Source of the DNA: Saprospiraceae bacterium
GTDB taxonomy: Bacteria > Bacteroidota > Bacteroidia > Chitinophagales > Saprospiraceae
Assembly (NCBI GenBank): GCA_016706365.1
Contig: JADJJU010000007.1
Location: 62,001-126,000, forward strand
Direction of reading: 5' to 3'
Length of the DNA stretch: 64,000 bases
Numbering within the stretch: position 1 is the first letter of the stretch; each line of letters starts with the position of its first letter. Made by a program: the position numbers and the translations under genes. Shown piece after piece: positions 10,277-19,591 of the stretch. The notes beneath the pieces were generated by a model. It made no database searches. It worked only from the letters and a program-made list of their open reading frames with translations, and was not told the DNA's origin.

Positions 10277-11031
10277 TCAAAATAGTAATAATCGAGGATG
10301 AAGCTTTGGCTGTAGATCGTCTCACTGACCTTTTAGCAGTTCATGCTCCGGATTTTGAGATTCCAAAAGTTCTTGATGGAGTGCAGGTGGCACTTGATTA
10401 TTTTAGCAACAACGAAGCTCCTGATCTGGTTTTTACGGATATCGAACTTACAGATGGCACAAGTTTCGATTTGCTCAAGAGGTATGAAATGCCCTGTCCG
10501 GTAATTTTTGTGACGGCTTACGATCAGTTTGCACTTAAAGCTTTTGAAGTATTAGCTTTAGATTATATCCTCAAGCCGGTGAAGGCTGAAAATCTTCAGA
10601 GAGCCATTACCAGATTCAGAAAAACCCACTCTGAGGATATTGAGGATTCAAATATGCTGGCGGATGCAGGAAGATCAAGATTTGTTATTCGTCAGGGCCA
10701 AAAGCTTCATGTAATAGAATATGCAGACATCGCATATATATTCAGCCAGGAAAAATCAACATTTTTAGTTGCAAAGGACAGGCGAAAATATGCATTAGAT
10801 CAATCATTGGATCATCTGGAAAATGAATTAAATAAATTGAATTTCTTCCGGCTCAACAGAAAATTCCTTGTTTGTCATTCATCCATCGAGGCTATCAGAA
10901 CTTTGCCCAAATCTAAATTACAGGTTCAATTAAATCCTGAAATAGAAATTGAGGCAATTGTCAGCTCAGAGAAGTCAGCCTTATTCAAAAAATGGCAGGG
11001 AAAAACAACCTGCCTGCTTATGGTTTGTTAG
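10273..11031 (+). CDS. LytTR-family response regulator
   Basis: 252 aa. The receiver domain spans residues 1-115 with acidic pair E8/D9, phosphoacceptor D56 in LVFTDIELTDG, conserved Thr in IFVTAYDQFA and Lys in YILKPVKAENL. The LytTR DNA-binding domain runs from about 135 to 240 (FVIRQGQKLHVIEYADIAYI, FFRLNRKFLV). Its start overlaps the kinase stop by 4 nt, so it is the cognate regulator and translation is probably coupled. LytTR proteins bind tandem direct repeats. The target is unknown here, but the operon itself and the upstream YceI-like gene are candidates. A GNRA-loop terminator follows. Confidence 0.93.
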   Translation: MIKIVIIEDEALAVDRLTDLLAVHAPDFEIPKVLDGVQVALDYFSNNEAPDLVFTDIELTDGTSFDLLKRYEMPCPVIFVTAYDQFALKAFEVLALDYILKPVKAENLQRAITRFRKTHSEDIEDSNMLADAGRSRFVIRQGQKLHVIEYADIAYIFSQEKSTFLVAKDRRKYALDQSLDHLENELNKLNFFRLNRKFLVCHSSIEAIRTLPKSKLQVQLNPEIEIEAIVSSEKSALFKKWQGKTTCLLMVC

Positions 11032-11100
11032 TAGTGTATAATAAGTTGCACAAGTTCAATGTGGATTCAAAGCCCCGAAGCGGGCGTATTCAAAGGTTAG

Positions 11101-11123
11101 CCCCGTACGAAAGTGCGGGGTTT
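11101..11123 (+). terminator. Intrinsic terminator of the kinase-LytTR operon
   Basis: CCCCGTAC-gaaa-GTGCGGGG forms an 8-bp stem with one wobble pair and a stable GAAA tetraloop, followed by TTT. It lies 70 bp after the regulator stop codon. Confidence 0.7.
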
Positions 11124-11500
11124 CAGATTCAGATAGATTTTCAACTCCGAAGGTGTGGAACATAAAGCCCATAATAAGAATGAAGAAAAATAGAAACCCG
11201 ATACAGAATTTTCATTTAAATAATTGATGCCAGATGTAATTCAACCCACTTTGGGATTGTAATATGTGCAGCTGTAATAATCTTTAATTCATCCCTACAA
11301 ACGGGACAAGTCGGGGGTTAACTCCCTTGTTATCACCCCGCTTTGGGGGCTCATGCATATGTGACAGAGTGCATATTGAGAATGCATATATTGGAAATTG
11401 CCTCCGGAAAAGTGAATTTTAGTACACATTTGTTTGAAATGTGATTGGACTTCTCCCCAAATCATTTAATCCTTCGTAGTTGAATAAAATCAAACAACAT
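11124..11500. other. Intergenic stretch without a recognised gene
   Basis: About 375 bp between the LytTR terminator and the thiolase start. It holds a C/G-rich dyad region (near 11300-11355, with CCCC and GGGGG tracts) but no open frame, no known RNA family and no clear promoter that I recognise. Confidence 0.4.
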
Positions 11501-12708
11501 ATGTCAACCGGCACATTTATAATAGATGGAATTGCACCCCTATAGGTAGTTTAGGCGGTTCATTATCTTCTCATCCGCACAGATGATATGGCAGCATTGG
11601 TTATTGAACATCTTTTCAAAAAACAGACCAGCATTTCTCCTGACCAATATGACGAAGTTATTTTAGGCTGTGCGAATCAAGCCGGTGAGGATAATAGAAA
11701 TGTAGCGAGAATGGCCCTGTTCCTAGCCGGACTTCCGGTAAACGTTCCCGGTGAAACGGTCAACCGGCTTTGTGCCTCTGGTATGTCAGCAGTTGTCCAA
11801 GCTCACCGAGCCATACAATGTGGCGATGCTGGTTTAGTAATTGCAGGAGGTGTTGAGCATATGACCAGAGCCCCCTGGGTCCTGTCAAAGACTTCTACTC
11901 CGTTTGGCAGAGACATGGAATTATTTGACAGTAGCTTTGGCTGGAGATTTGTCAACCCAAAAATGCAAGGCATGTACGGAACAGATGCCATGGGAGAAAC
12001 TGCAGAAAATCTGGCTGACATCTATAAAATTCTTCGTGAGGATCAGGACTTATATGCATTTAGAAGTCAAATGAAAGCTGCGGAAGCCACTTCGAATGGT
12101 CGCCTTCAAAAAGAAATTTTATCTCTTTCAATCCCCGAAAAAAAGCAGAACCGATTCATTTTAATCAGGATGAATTTATCAAAGCAGGTACAACATTAGA
12201 AAAGCTCTCTACGCTCAAACCTGCATTCAGAAAAGATGGCACTGTCACCGCAGGAAACGCCTCCGGACTCAATGATGGTGCAGCTGCTATGATACTCGCA
12301 TCGCAAACTGCTGTCAACGAGAATAAATTAACACCTATAGCCCGAATCATTTCATCAGGAGTGATTGGAGTGGAACCTCATATCATGGGAATTGGACCTG
12401 TTGGAGCCTCGCAGCTTGCTCTGAAACGCGCCGGCCTGACACTGGATCAGATGGATGTGATTGAATTGAATGAAGCCTTTGCCGCTCAGGTTCTCGCCTG
12501 CACCCGAAATATGGGACTTGAAGATGAGGATCCGAGAATCAATCCAAATGGAGGCGCCATTGCGCTTGGACATCCACTGGGAATGAGTGGAACAAGACTG
12601 ATATTGACAGCTGCACTTCAACTTCAAATCGAGCAGAAAAAATATGCGCTTTGCACTATGTGTATTGGTGTAGGACAGGGATATGCAGTGGTGATAGAAA
12701 GGATGTAG
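11501..12708 (+). CDS. Thiolase (acetyl-CoA C-acyltransferase), frameshifted
   Basis: The ATG at 11501 begins MSTGTFIIDGI, the usual thiolase N-terminus. The frame is lost near 11540-11575, resumes at 11588-12199 (DDMAALVIEHLFKK), shifts again near 12140 after LSLSIPEKK, and finishes at 12708 through SGLNDGAAAMILAS. All catalytic parts are present: nucleophile Cys in VNRLCASGMSAV, His in NGGAIALGHPLGMSG, and second Cys in TMCIGVGQGYA. The joined length of about 400 aa is normal. The enzyme cleaves 3-ketoacyl-CoA, or in reverse condenses acetyl-CoA, and it fits with the acyl-CoA dehydrogenase at 1.8 kb. The breaks look like one-base indels rather than decay. Confidence 0.87.
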
Positions 12709-12731
12709 GCTCGGTTAATAGGTTAATCGAG

Positions 12732-12802
12732 AACAGCCAAATTAACAGCCACGTTAACAGCCAGTTGAGGAGTTTAGGAGTTTAGGAGTTTAGAAAACAG
12801 CC
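12732..12802. repeat. Short tandem motifs (AACAGCC spaced by 12; AGGAGTTT x3)
   Basis: AACAGCC occurs at 12732, 12744, 12756 and 12796. The first three are in 12-nt register within TTAACAGCCA units. AGGAGTTT is repeated three times in tandem at 12768-12791. The same AACAGCC heptamer appears in other intergenic regions of this window. Confidence 0.6.
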
Positions 12803-12884
12803 AGTTTTAATTGAAAGTTTAAACATAAACTCCTATTACTTGTAAATCATCCTGATACTACTTATGTAGACATGTTGCATGCAA

Positions 12885-12899
12885 GGTGTCCGTGACACC
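12885..12899. other. Isolated mini-hairpin resembling the REP core
   Basis: GGTGTC-cgt-GACACC has the same GTC-NNN-GAC core and three-base loop as the RAYT-flanking hairpins at 3.6 and 4.6 kb. It may be a solitary REP-like element. The resemblance is short and could be chance. Confidence 0.35.
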
Positions 12900-12986
12900 G
12901 CAATTCCCATTTTTAAAAAAAATTTAATTGAAGATTTCCTACAACAACCAATGATAATACGAATTTAGTGGCGAATCACACAACCC

Positions 12987-14780
12987 TCAATCCTTCAATA
13001 TCTTATAATATTGATCTGCATATTCAAGTACATACATACCTGAAGGCAGATGCGCTAAATCAAGTCGTACCTGGCGACCATCTGCGATTCCTGTCTTTTG
13101 CTGGTAAAAGACTCTTCCCAGGGTATCCCTGATAAATATTTCACCATCAAAAAATAAATCAGCGGTCAGGTCAAGATGCGATTTAAATGGATTAGGATAG
13201 CACAAAATCGATTTACCTTCAGATTCTATGAAATAACTAAGTGTTTTCGAATCATGACTTTCTCCTTCGAGATCTGTTTCCCTGATCCTGTAATAAGACA
13301 ATCCTTTCAGAGGATCGGAATCTGTCCATTGATAATCATTTCTGGATCTGTTATTGCTTGAAGCGGGTAAACTTGCCATTGACTCCCATCGTTCGCCGGT
13401 TGCAGAGCGCAACACTTCAAATTGCATTGAGTTCTGTTCAGAAAAGGTAGACCAAAGTACATTAACCGAACCTGAGTTACCATGTTCTAAATGAAAATCT
13501 GCCCAATCAACAGCCAAAAAACCCGGAAATTCAAATGCTCCGATATCAAACCCCGTTCCTTGTGGTCGGGCATTACCTTCAAAATCAGTATTAAATGATG
13601 TTGTTGTCCCTGCGTCCTTTGCGGGGCTATTGATCAACAGATGGAAATCTTCAGTATTCAAATTCTCAAAAGCAGGATTTAAACCGATAACCGGGTTGGA
13701 TTCAGTGACCGGGAGATCCGGGGTTGAATTTCCGGGAGTAGTAGCATTGAACCAAAGATTATTGCTAAAAAGAAATGTCTCCGGCGCTGTATCATCTCCC
13801 ACATTTACGTGGGTGGATATATTGTCAGTATAGTAAATCAAATTATTCACAAAGGAATTATCCCCACAGGGTTCAAACCTATTAATATCAACAGTTTCTT
13901 GTAAAATTCTTATAATCCAGTTCCCGGGAGTAATGATTGTGTTGTTTACTACATGTACTCTAACACTTCCAACGTAAGCAATAGGAGCTGTGCTTCCTAT
14001 AAATATATTAGCATATACATCCAGATCTGCTGCTTCAAAAGTGGCATCCTGGGGTCTGAAAAATTCCAGGCCTGTGCTCCCACCAAGGTTAAGTGACCTT
14101 TGACCGCCATTTTCAAACCAATTGTGTGAGATTACTATAAATCGAGTGCCGCCCTTAGCTTGAATACAATTTGATCCCATGTCATTGAAAGTGTTATGAT
14201 GGAACCATCCTTCGTGACAACCCACCATATCGATACCGCTTCCGCCGGCTGCACCATTTGCAAATGTGCAATCCCATACTTCAAAATCATCCACACCTGA
14301 CATTTTTAGAAAATCATTATTGCCGCTGGCTCCCATATTGTAGAACTTACAGTTTTCAATATAGATATGATGAGTAGGTGTTTCAAAAGTGCCTCCATCA
14401 TCAATATTCATTGCATTACCTGTATGCAGGGTAAAACTGAGGTTGGCAATTTTAATATAACTGACTTCAGAAAAATGCAAACCCTGACTTCCTCCCGAAA
14501 AGATAACTGTCTCTACGTCTACACCTATAAAATATATCAATGCAGAAGAATTACCATGAAGATCACCAATAAAATTACTCCCAGTATAAGTAGATGGAAA
14601 AATCAATATAGTGTCCCCGGGGTCGGCCTGTTGTGCAGCCTGAGCAGGTGAAGCATAAGGTTTACCCGGACCTACTTCTAATGTAACTGCATTAACATTA
14701 TAGGAGATTCCTGTGAAAAATAGAATCATCAAAAAATAGATTCTGTTCAGTTTTGTGCAAATCATATGACAATATTTCAA
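12987..14780 (-). CDS. Secreted right-handed beta-helix protein with T9SS C-terminal sorting domain
   Basis: 597 aa, intact. A signal peptide (RIYFLMILFFTGISYNVNA) is followed by a parallel beta-helix. It opens with VGPGKPYASPAQAAQQADPG, and repeated N-rich turns (HHIYIENCKFYNMG, GWFHHNTFNDMG, VHVVNNTIITPG, SNNLWFN) mark the rungs. DIGAFEFPG closes the helix, as in many such proteins. A fibronectin-like segment (VNVLWSTFSEQNSMQFEVLR) and a type A T9SS sorting domain (SILCYPNPFKSHLDLTA to the C-terminus) follow. The protein is therefore expected to cross the outer membrane by T9SS and be surface-attached or released. Its likely role is polysaccharide binding or cleavage, but no catalytic residues can be named. 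The ATG at 14762 (MICTKLNRIYF) is an alternative start. Confidence 0.88.
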   Translation of the reverse strand: MKYCHMICTKLNRIYFLMILFFTGISYNVNAVTLEVGPGKPYASPAQAAQQADPGDTILIFPSTYTGSNFIGDLHGNSSALIYFIGVDVETVIFSGGSQGLHFSEVSYIKIANLSFTLHTGNAMNIDDGGTFETPTHHIYIENCKFYNMGASGNNDFLKMSGVDDFEVWDCTFANGAAGGSGIDMVGCHEGWFHHNTFNDMGSNCIQAKGGTRFIVISHNWFENGGQRSLNLGGSTGLEFFRPQDATFEAADLDVYANIFIGSTAPIAYVGSVRVHVVNNTIITPGNWIIRILQETVDINRFEPCGDNSFVNNLIYYTDNISTHVNVGDDTAPETFLFSNNLWFNATTPGNSTPDLPVTESNPVIGLNPAFENLNTEDFHLLINSPAKDAGTTTSFNTDFEGNARPQGTGFDIGAFEFPGFLAVDWADFHLEHGNSGSVNVLWSTFSEQNSMQFEVLRSATGERWESMASLPASSNNRSRNDYQWTDSDPLKGLSYYRIRETDLEGESHDSKTLSYFIESEGKSILCYPNPFKSHLDLTADLFFDGEIFIRDTLGRVFYQQKTGIADGRQVRLDLAHLPSGMYVLEYADQYYKILKD

Positions 14781-15320
14781 GTGAGGGAATTGAAATGCTT
14801 TTCTTGTATCAATGACCCGATTACATTGATATACGTTGGAAATACTGAATAAAAATTACCAAATATTTTATTAACATTTTTAAATATTAAACCGACTTAA
14901 CTCTCCCATATTATACAAATTCCAATTTAGAGAAAAATTGGACCGAACAATTAAAGATGAAACCGGGATTCAACTTGTATCAGGGCTGATTAATCCGGCC
15001 TTTTAAAATTTCTGTAGCTTTTCAAGCTGTTCATGAGCGACCTTTAGATTTGTATTTCTAAATAAATAATAAATATAGTTATTATTATTATATGTAGAGG
15101 GGGGTCTGGGGGGAGTGTTAGTAAGTGTTAGTTTTGTGGAAAACTTGAGGCAATGTGTGGCAAATTATATGAGCGACTAAAGTAGAACTTACCCTGCGTT
15201 TTAATCCACACTTTGCTATACAGGTCCAAAAAGCCAGATAGAAAATTAGGGAAGAACCCATTACAAGGTCTTGGTTTTCACCTGTTCTCAACAAATTAAT
15301 TAACATCAAATTTGAAAACA
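14781..15320. other. Non-coding stretch upstream of the IS110 transposase
   Basis: 540 bp without a gene. 14781-15100 is AT-rich with no feature recognised. From about 15105 there is a G-run, a TGTTAG direct repeat (15116-15130) and a GTGTGG/CCACAC dyad (15155-15160 with 15206-15211). This half may be the non-coding left end of the insertion sequence, where IS110-group elements encode their bridge RNA. Confidence 0.4.
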
Positions 15321-16343
15321 ATGGAAAAATTCATCGTGGGTGGAGATATCTCAAAGGACAAAATCAATTTTGCTGTTCAGTATGGCAACCAGATAGTCCA
15401 TGAATGCGAGATAAAGAATTCTTATGCTACACTGAAATCTTTCATCAAGGAAGTGCAACAGATCGCACAGGATCAGAGCGGATCTGTTGATACAGTACAA
15501 TTATGCTTTGTGATGGAATATACCGGTATATACAATAATATCTTACTAGGGTGTCTTGTTGAGCAGGATATTGATGCTTTTGTTTGCTCTGGCTTAGCAA
15601 TCAAAAATGCCTCAGGATTGATCCGGGGAAAGAACGACAAGATAGATGCTGCCAGGATTGCGGACTATGGCAAGAGACATGCTGATAAGTTGAAGAAATA
15701 TGAACCATCTTCCGAGATTATCAATCAGCTAAAAATAATGAACACCCAGAGGGCCAGATTAGTAAAAATGAAAACTCAGCTCACACAGGACCATGACGAT
15801 ATCAAGAAGTTCCACTCCAAAGAAATGTATCAAATGATGAAGCAGTCCACTGAAAAGGTGAAGGCAGAGCTTGAAAAAAGCATCAATGAGATAGAAAAGA
15901 AAATGATGGAGGTAATTGATAAAGATGAGGCTGTGAAAGCAAATTTTAAGTTCGCTGTATCAGTTCCAGGTGTAGGGAAAGTTACAGCGATAGCTCTTAT
16001 TTGTTATACCAATAATTTCACCTCCTTTGCTTCATCTAAAGCTCTGGGGAGTTATTGTGGAGTAGTGCCTTTTGAGCATTCATCTGGCAGATACAAAGGG
16101 AGGGAAAAAGTCTCATATATGGCCAATAAAAAGCTGAAGACATTACTCCATTTATGCGCTACATCAAGTATAAAAACAAAAAGTATCTTTAAAGAATACT
16201 ACATAAGAAAGATAGAAATAGAGAAGAAAAACAAAATGTTGGTGCTGAATAACCTTCGCAACAAAATATTAAAAACAGTCTTTTCATGTGTAAAAAATAA
16301 GACCAAATTCGATCGGGAATATAAGTATGAAATGGCAGCCTAA
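15321..16343 (+). CDS. IS110-family DEDD transposase
   Basis: 340 aa from the ATG at 15321; a TTG three codons upstream is also possible. The N-terminal RuvC-like DEDD domain shows the acidic residues in FIVGGDISKDKI, CFVMEYTGIY and GKNDKIDAARIADY. A coiled coil (about residues 165-205) links it to the C-terminal Transposase_20 domain with SVPGVGKVTAIALICYT and GSYCGVVPFEHSSG, which contains the conserved Ser. IS110 recombinases insert the circular element at a target specified by an element-encoded bridge RNA. The frame is intact, so the element may be active. It is directly followed by the anomalous GC block. Confidence 0.93.
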   Translation: MEKFIVGGDISKDKINFAVQYGNQIVHECEIKNSYATLKSFIKEVQQIAQDQSGSVDTVQLCFVMEYTGIYNNILLGCLVEQDIDAFVCSGLAIKNASGLIRGKNDKIDAARIADYGKRHADKLKKYEPSSEIINQLKIMNTQRARLVKMKTQLTQDHDDIKKFHSKEMYQMMKQSTEKVKAELEKSINEIEKKMMEVIDKDEAVKANFKFAVSVPGVGKVTAIALICYTNNFTSFASSKALGSYCGVVPFEHSSGRYKGREKVSYMANKKLKTLLHLCATSSIKTKSIFKEYYIRKIEIEKKNKMLVLNNLRNKILKTVFSCVKNKTKFDREYKYEMAA

Positions 16344-16419
16344 TTTTGAGAACATCAATTATCAGTTATACATTAAAAAATATATAAAATGAATTTGGTG
16401 AAACCATAGAAAACGCAGG

Positions 16420-16438
16420 AAAGTACTAAATGTACTTT
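16420..16438 (+). terminator. Hairpin downstream of the IS110 transposase
   Basis: AAAGTAC-taaat-GTACTTT followed by TC, 77 bp after the transposase stop codon. It could be a terminator or part of the non-coding right end of the element. Confidence 0.4.
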
Positions 16439-16440
16439 TC

Positions 16441-16684
16441 AAGGAAGCGAACCGACGAGGAAGCGAGGCCACTCGAGCGCACTGAGGAGGCTACACTAAA
16501 TCCGCTAAAAATAAGGCACAGAAGTCGAGCAAACTAATAAGCTTGATCACATCTCCAGGTTTATTATTGAAAGGAATAGCTTGTATTTTAAGCAAATAAT
16601 ATAAGCGAGCGGCTTTGCATGCGCGGAGTGGAGAGCAGCGTAGAAAACAAGGAAATTTTAAACAGCCTTGATTTTTTTGGTACT
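16441..16684. other. Intergenic repeat-like sequence before the GC block
   Basis: No gene supported. The stretch has purine-rich segments (GAAGCGAACCGACGAGGAAG near 16443) and TGCATGCGCGGAGTGGAGAG near 16617, which look like interspersed-repeat DNA rather than coding sequence. It ends in TTTGGTACT, where the GC block begins. Confidence 0.35.
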
Positions 16685-17464
16685 GGGGGCGCCCCGGGGG
16701 GGGGGGGGCGGCGCCGCGGCCGGGGGGCCCCCCCCCCTCCTCCCCCCGCCGGGCCCGGGGGGTCCCCCGCGGGGGCGGGGCCGCTCGGGCCCCCTTCCCC
16801 CGGGTCCCCCGGGGGGGGGGGGGCCGCCTCCGGCCCCGGCGCCCCCCCGGGGGGCGGGGGCGGGGGGGGCGGCGGCCCCCCGGGGCCCGGGGGGGGGGGG
16901 GGGGGGACGGGGCGTCCGCCCCGCCCCGGGGGGGCCGGGGGCCCCCGCCCCGCCCCTTTCCCGCGGGCGGGGGGGGGCCGCCCCCCGCCCCGGGGGCGCC
17001 CCCCCCGGGGGGCCTTCCGTCCCCCCCCCCCCGGGCGCGGCCGCCGCCGGCGGGGGGGGGCCCCGCCGGGCCCCGCCCGGCCGGCCCCGGCCGCCGCCCC
17101 CTGGGGCCCCCGGCCCCCCCCCCCCCGCCCCCCCCCCCCCCCCCGGGGTGGGGGGGGGGGGCCCCGGGGGGCGGGGTTTCCCCCCCCCCCCGGCCGGGCG
17201 CTGCCGCCCCCCGGGGGGGGCCTTTTCCCCGCCGGGGCGGCCCCCGCCGGCCCCGGGCCCGCCACCGGGCGGGGGCCCCGGCCCCCCCGGCCGCCCCCCC
17301 CGGGGGGGTCGCCGGGGGCGGCCCCCCCGGCCGCGCGGCGCCCCGGGGGCCGGGGGCCCCCCGCGGCCCGCGCCCGGCCGGCGGGGGGCCCCCGGGGCGG
17401 CCCGGCGCCCCGGCCGGGGGGCGGGGCGCGGCCCGGGGGGGGGCCGGGGGGGGGCCCGCCCGGG
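16685..17464. other. 780-bp block of nearly pure G and C; probably an assembly or sequencing artefact
   Basis: Only about 25 of 780 bases are A or T, and nearly all of those are T on the plus strand. The flanks are strongly AT-rich. Homopolymers of G or C reach about 15 or more bases. Open frames of about 300 codons exist on both strands (for example 16491-17501 and 16619-17653) simply because stop codons need A and T. They would encode only Gly/Pro/Ala/Arg and are not genes. The edges are abrupt: GTACT before and AAAAGTAC after. Confidence 0.85.
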
Positions 17465-17591
17465 TTTGGATCAAGCCAAAAGTACAAGAAGATTGAATCA
17501 TTGCAGCTCAGCTTTTTACAACTGGTAAAACATATTAAATTGAAAGCACGGAGTCAATTAATTTTTATTAAAAATAATCTAAGATACACTC

Positions 17592-17987
17592 TCACGCATC
17601 CCTTTCATCAAACCACAATTCTCCAAACTTCCCCGGCTCACCATTATAATTAATAGTCACCTCCTCCCCTGCTTCTATCTGATATATGGCCCTAATTTCT
17701 ATGGTATCAGTATCGAAATCCATATGGTAATTGGCATTGGGTAACAACGCATGATTGTACAATGATCCATACCCCAGCGCTATGGCAGCAAGCTCCTCCT
17801 GTTCGCCCCACAAAAAGTAATAGTCATGTAAAATGGTTTTATGAATCGCAGCGACGTCTTTATGCGGAATGACAATCACGGGACAAATTTCAATTAACTC
17901 CCCCGGTTCAAGACTTTCAGTTGCCATGATGCCACGCCCCCCAAGAGGACTTGGATAAACGATTATTTTATGAGATCGCTGGAACAT
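17592..17987 (-). CDS. Small SET-domain protein (putative lysine methyltransferase)
   Basis: 131 aa, essentially only a SET domain. GGRGIMATESLEPGELIEI is the N-terminal SET strand pair. GYGSLYNHALLPNANYH corresponds to the NH motif region that binds S-adenosylmethionine, and IEAGEEVTINYN matches the GEE(L/I)xxxY motif with its catalytic-region Tyr. There are no pre- or post-SET cysteines. SET domains methylate protein lysines. Bacterial stand-alone examples exist, but the substrate is unknown. It is divergent from the methyltransferase at 18100, with about 110 bp between. The right edge of the GC block lies 127 bp past its stop codon. The frame is intact. Confidence 0.82.
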   Translation of the reverse strand: MFQRSHKIIVYPSPLGGRGIMATESLEPGELIEICPVIVIPHKDVAAIHKTILHDYYFLWGEQEELAAIALGYGSLYNHALLPNANYHMDFDTDTIEIRAIYQIEAGEEVTINYNGEPGKFGELWFDERDA

Positions 17988-18099
17988 GAGTTTATTATAA
18001 AATGAATTGCCCGCAAGGTAATCATACTGTCTGCATCCTACAAATTGACTTTGATTAATATAAATTTTCAGTATTTTCGATCTGATTAACTACTTTGTG

Positions 18100-18753
18100 A
18101 TGATGTCTTTAAGCAGTAAATATCAAAATTGCCCGCTTTGTAAAGGAGCAAGTAAACTGTTTTTTGAAGATGAGAAGTTTGTGCATTATCAATGCCAGAC
18201 ATGCCGCTCTGTTTTTTTGAAACCGGAACTGAGATTGAATGCAGAGGACGAAGAACAGCGATACCTGAATCATAACAATGATATCAATGATGTCCGTTAC
18301 CATCAATTTGTTTCCCCAATTACAAATGCAATTCTGATTGATTTCTCTTCAGATTCAGTGGGGCTTGATTATGGTGCGGGTACAGGATCTGCTATTTCAA
18401 AAATCCTGAGCGACAAGGGTTATACCATTAAACAATATGATCCATTTTTTCACATTTATCCGGAATTATTGCAAGGAAGCTATGACTATATCGCCTGTTG
18501 TGAAGTGATGGAGCATTTCTTTGAACCCCGAAGAGAATTTGAAAAATTACAAGGCTTGCTTAAACCGGGTGGAAAGCTATACTGTATGACAGAATTGTTT
18601 CAGGACAATATTCCTTTCAGTGATTGGTATTATAAAAATGATCCGACGCATGTGTTTTTGTACCATGCTGATGCTATCGCATGGATACAGAAGAATTTGG
18701 GCTTCTCAGAATTTAAAATAGATGGCAGAATGATCACATTTGAAAATATATAA
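18100..18753 (+). CDS. Class I SAM-dependent methyltransferase with N-terminal zinc ribbon
   Basis: About 217 aa; ATGs at 18100 and 18103 are equivalent candidates. Residues 10-40 hold two CxxC pairs (NCPLC and YQCQTC), the small zinc ribbon often fused to this family. The Rossmann methyltransferase domain has motif I VGLDYGAGTGSA near residue 90, then YDYIACCEVMEHF and GLLKPGGKLYCMTE. It belongs to the Methyltransf_23-like group. The substrate cannot be predicted. It converges with the rluA-like gene, whose stop codon is 9 bp away. Confidence 0.87.
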   Translation: MMSLSSKYQNCPLCKGASKLFFEDEKFVHYQCQTCRSVFLKPELRLNAEDEEQRYLNHNNDINDVRYHQFVSPITNAILIDFSSDSVGLDYGAGTGSAISKILSDKGYTIKQYDPFFHIYPELLQGSYDYIACCEVMEHFFEPRREFEKLQGLLKPGGKLYCMTELFQDNIPFSDWYYKNDPTHVFLYHADAIAWIQKNLGFSEFKIDGRMITFENI

Positions 18754-18761
18754 AAATTTGC

Positions 18762-19482
18762 TCAGTCATCCATCTTCACATGCTTCCACTGTGACAACTC
18801 CCACTCGTTCGTTTTGGGAGGATTCGCTGTGATGACCACCGGCTCTTTCTTTACGGGATGCATGAAGCTCATTTCTCTACAATGAAGAGCAATCGACTGA
18901 TCTGATACTAGTCTTTGAGAACCGTATTTCACATCGCCGACAATCGGACATCCTATGTGGGCTAGTTGGGCACGAATCTGGTGAGATCGGCCAGTTTCCA
19001 GTTCAATTTGTAATAGATATAATCCTGCATAATGACTCAGCATACTATAGCGCAGAATCGCTTCTTTAGCCAGCTCCGCATGCTTTTTAGGTTTCTTATC
19101 ATATACCCTGGATTTATTGATAGTCGTATCTTTGATCATCCAGTGAGTCAATGTGTCTTCTTGCTCCGGTGGTAATTTATCCGTAAGTGCCCAATAAGTT
19201 TTTTTTACGGAACGCTCTTTAAGCATTTCGTTTAATCTTTCCAGACCTTTGCTTGTGCGGGCATAAACCACTACCCCGCTCACCGGCCGATCTAGCCTGT
19301 GTGCCACTCCCAGGAAAACGTCGCCGGGCTTGTTATATCTCAACAATATATGCTTTGACATCATCTGATAATACCGGCGCATCTGAGCCATCTCCGTGAA
19401 CCAGTGCGCCACTAGGTTTATTTACAGCTATATAATGATTGTCCTCAAAAATGACCTGCAAGGCAAATGATGATTTTGACAT
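18762..19482 (-). CDS. RluA-family pseudouridine synthase (frameshifted near the N-terminus)
   Basis: The ATG at 19482 begins MSKSSFALQVIFEDNHYIAV, followed by NKPSGALVHGDGS, the normal start of an RluA enzyme. One indel near 19340 moves the frame, and coding continues in the segment 18762-19412. The catalytic Asp is in GVAHRLDRPVSGVVVYA, and ELETGRSHQIRAQLAHIG and CPIVGDVKYG are family signatures. The joined length of about 240 aa is normal. It isomerises specific uridines in rRNA or tRNA, but the target site cannot be assigned. It converges with the methyltransferase gene. A consensus -7 box lies about 70 bp upstream. Confidence 0.88.
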
Positions 19483-19553
19483 CTGATAGTATCTTTAATT
19501 CGAAATAAGTAAACCAATCCTAAATGGAACTGGTTCTTAGTGTGATAATCGCG

Positions 19554-19561
19554 CAAAGATA
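19554..19561 (-). promoter_or_regulatory. Probable -7 box (TATCTTTG) of the rluA-like gene
   Basis: Exact match to TAnnTTTG on the minus strand, 71 bp upstream of the ATG at 19482. No TTTG was found at -33, so this is partial evidence. Confidence 0.4.
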
Positions 19562-19591
19562 AAGATCCTACACTGAAGTAATATATATAAT

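Larger units (their letters stand above)
15118..16440 (+). mobile_element. IS110-family insertion sequence (ends approximate)
   Basis: One DEDD transposase gene with about 200 bp of structured non-coding DNA upstream and a hairpin downstream. IS110 elements lack terminal inverted repeats and make no clear target duplication, so the ends cannot be set from a single copy. The coordinates are the minimum that includes the suspected non-coding ends. Confidence 0.6.

Noticed and set aside
11281..11360. Possible riboswitch upstream of the thiolase gene
   Set aside because: Some C/G-rich dyads are present, but no conserved core of a known riboswitch class could be matched by eye.
16491..17653. Several open frames of 286-344 codons in both strands across the GC block
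   Set aside because: They are open only because the block has almost no A or T, and therefore no stop codons. The predicted proteins are Gly/Pro/Ala/Arg strings with no domain.
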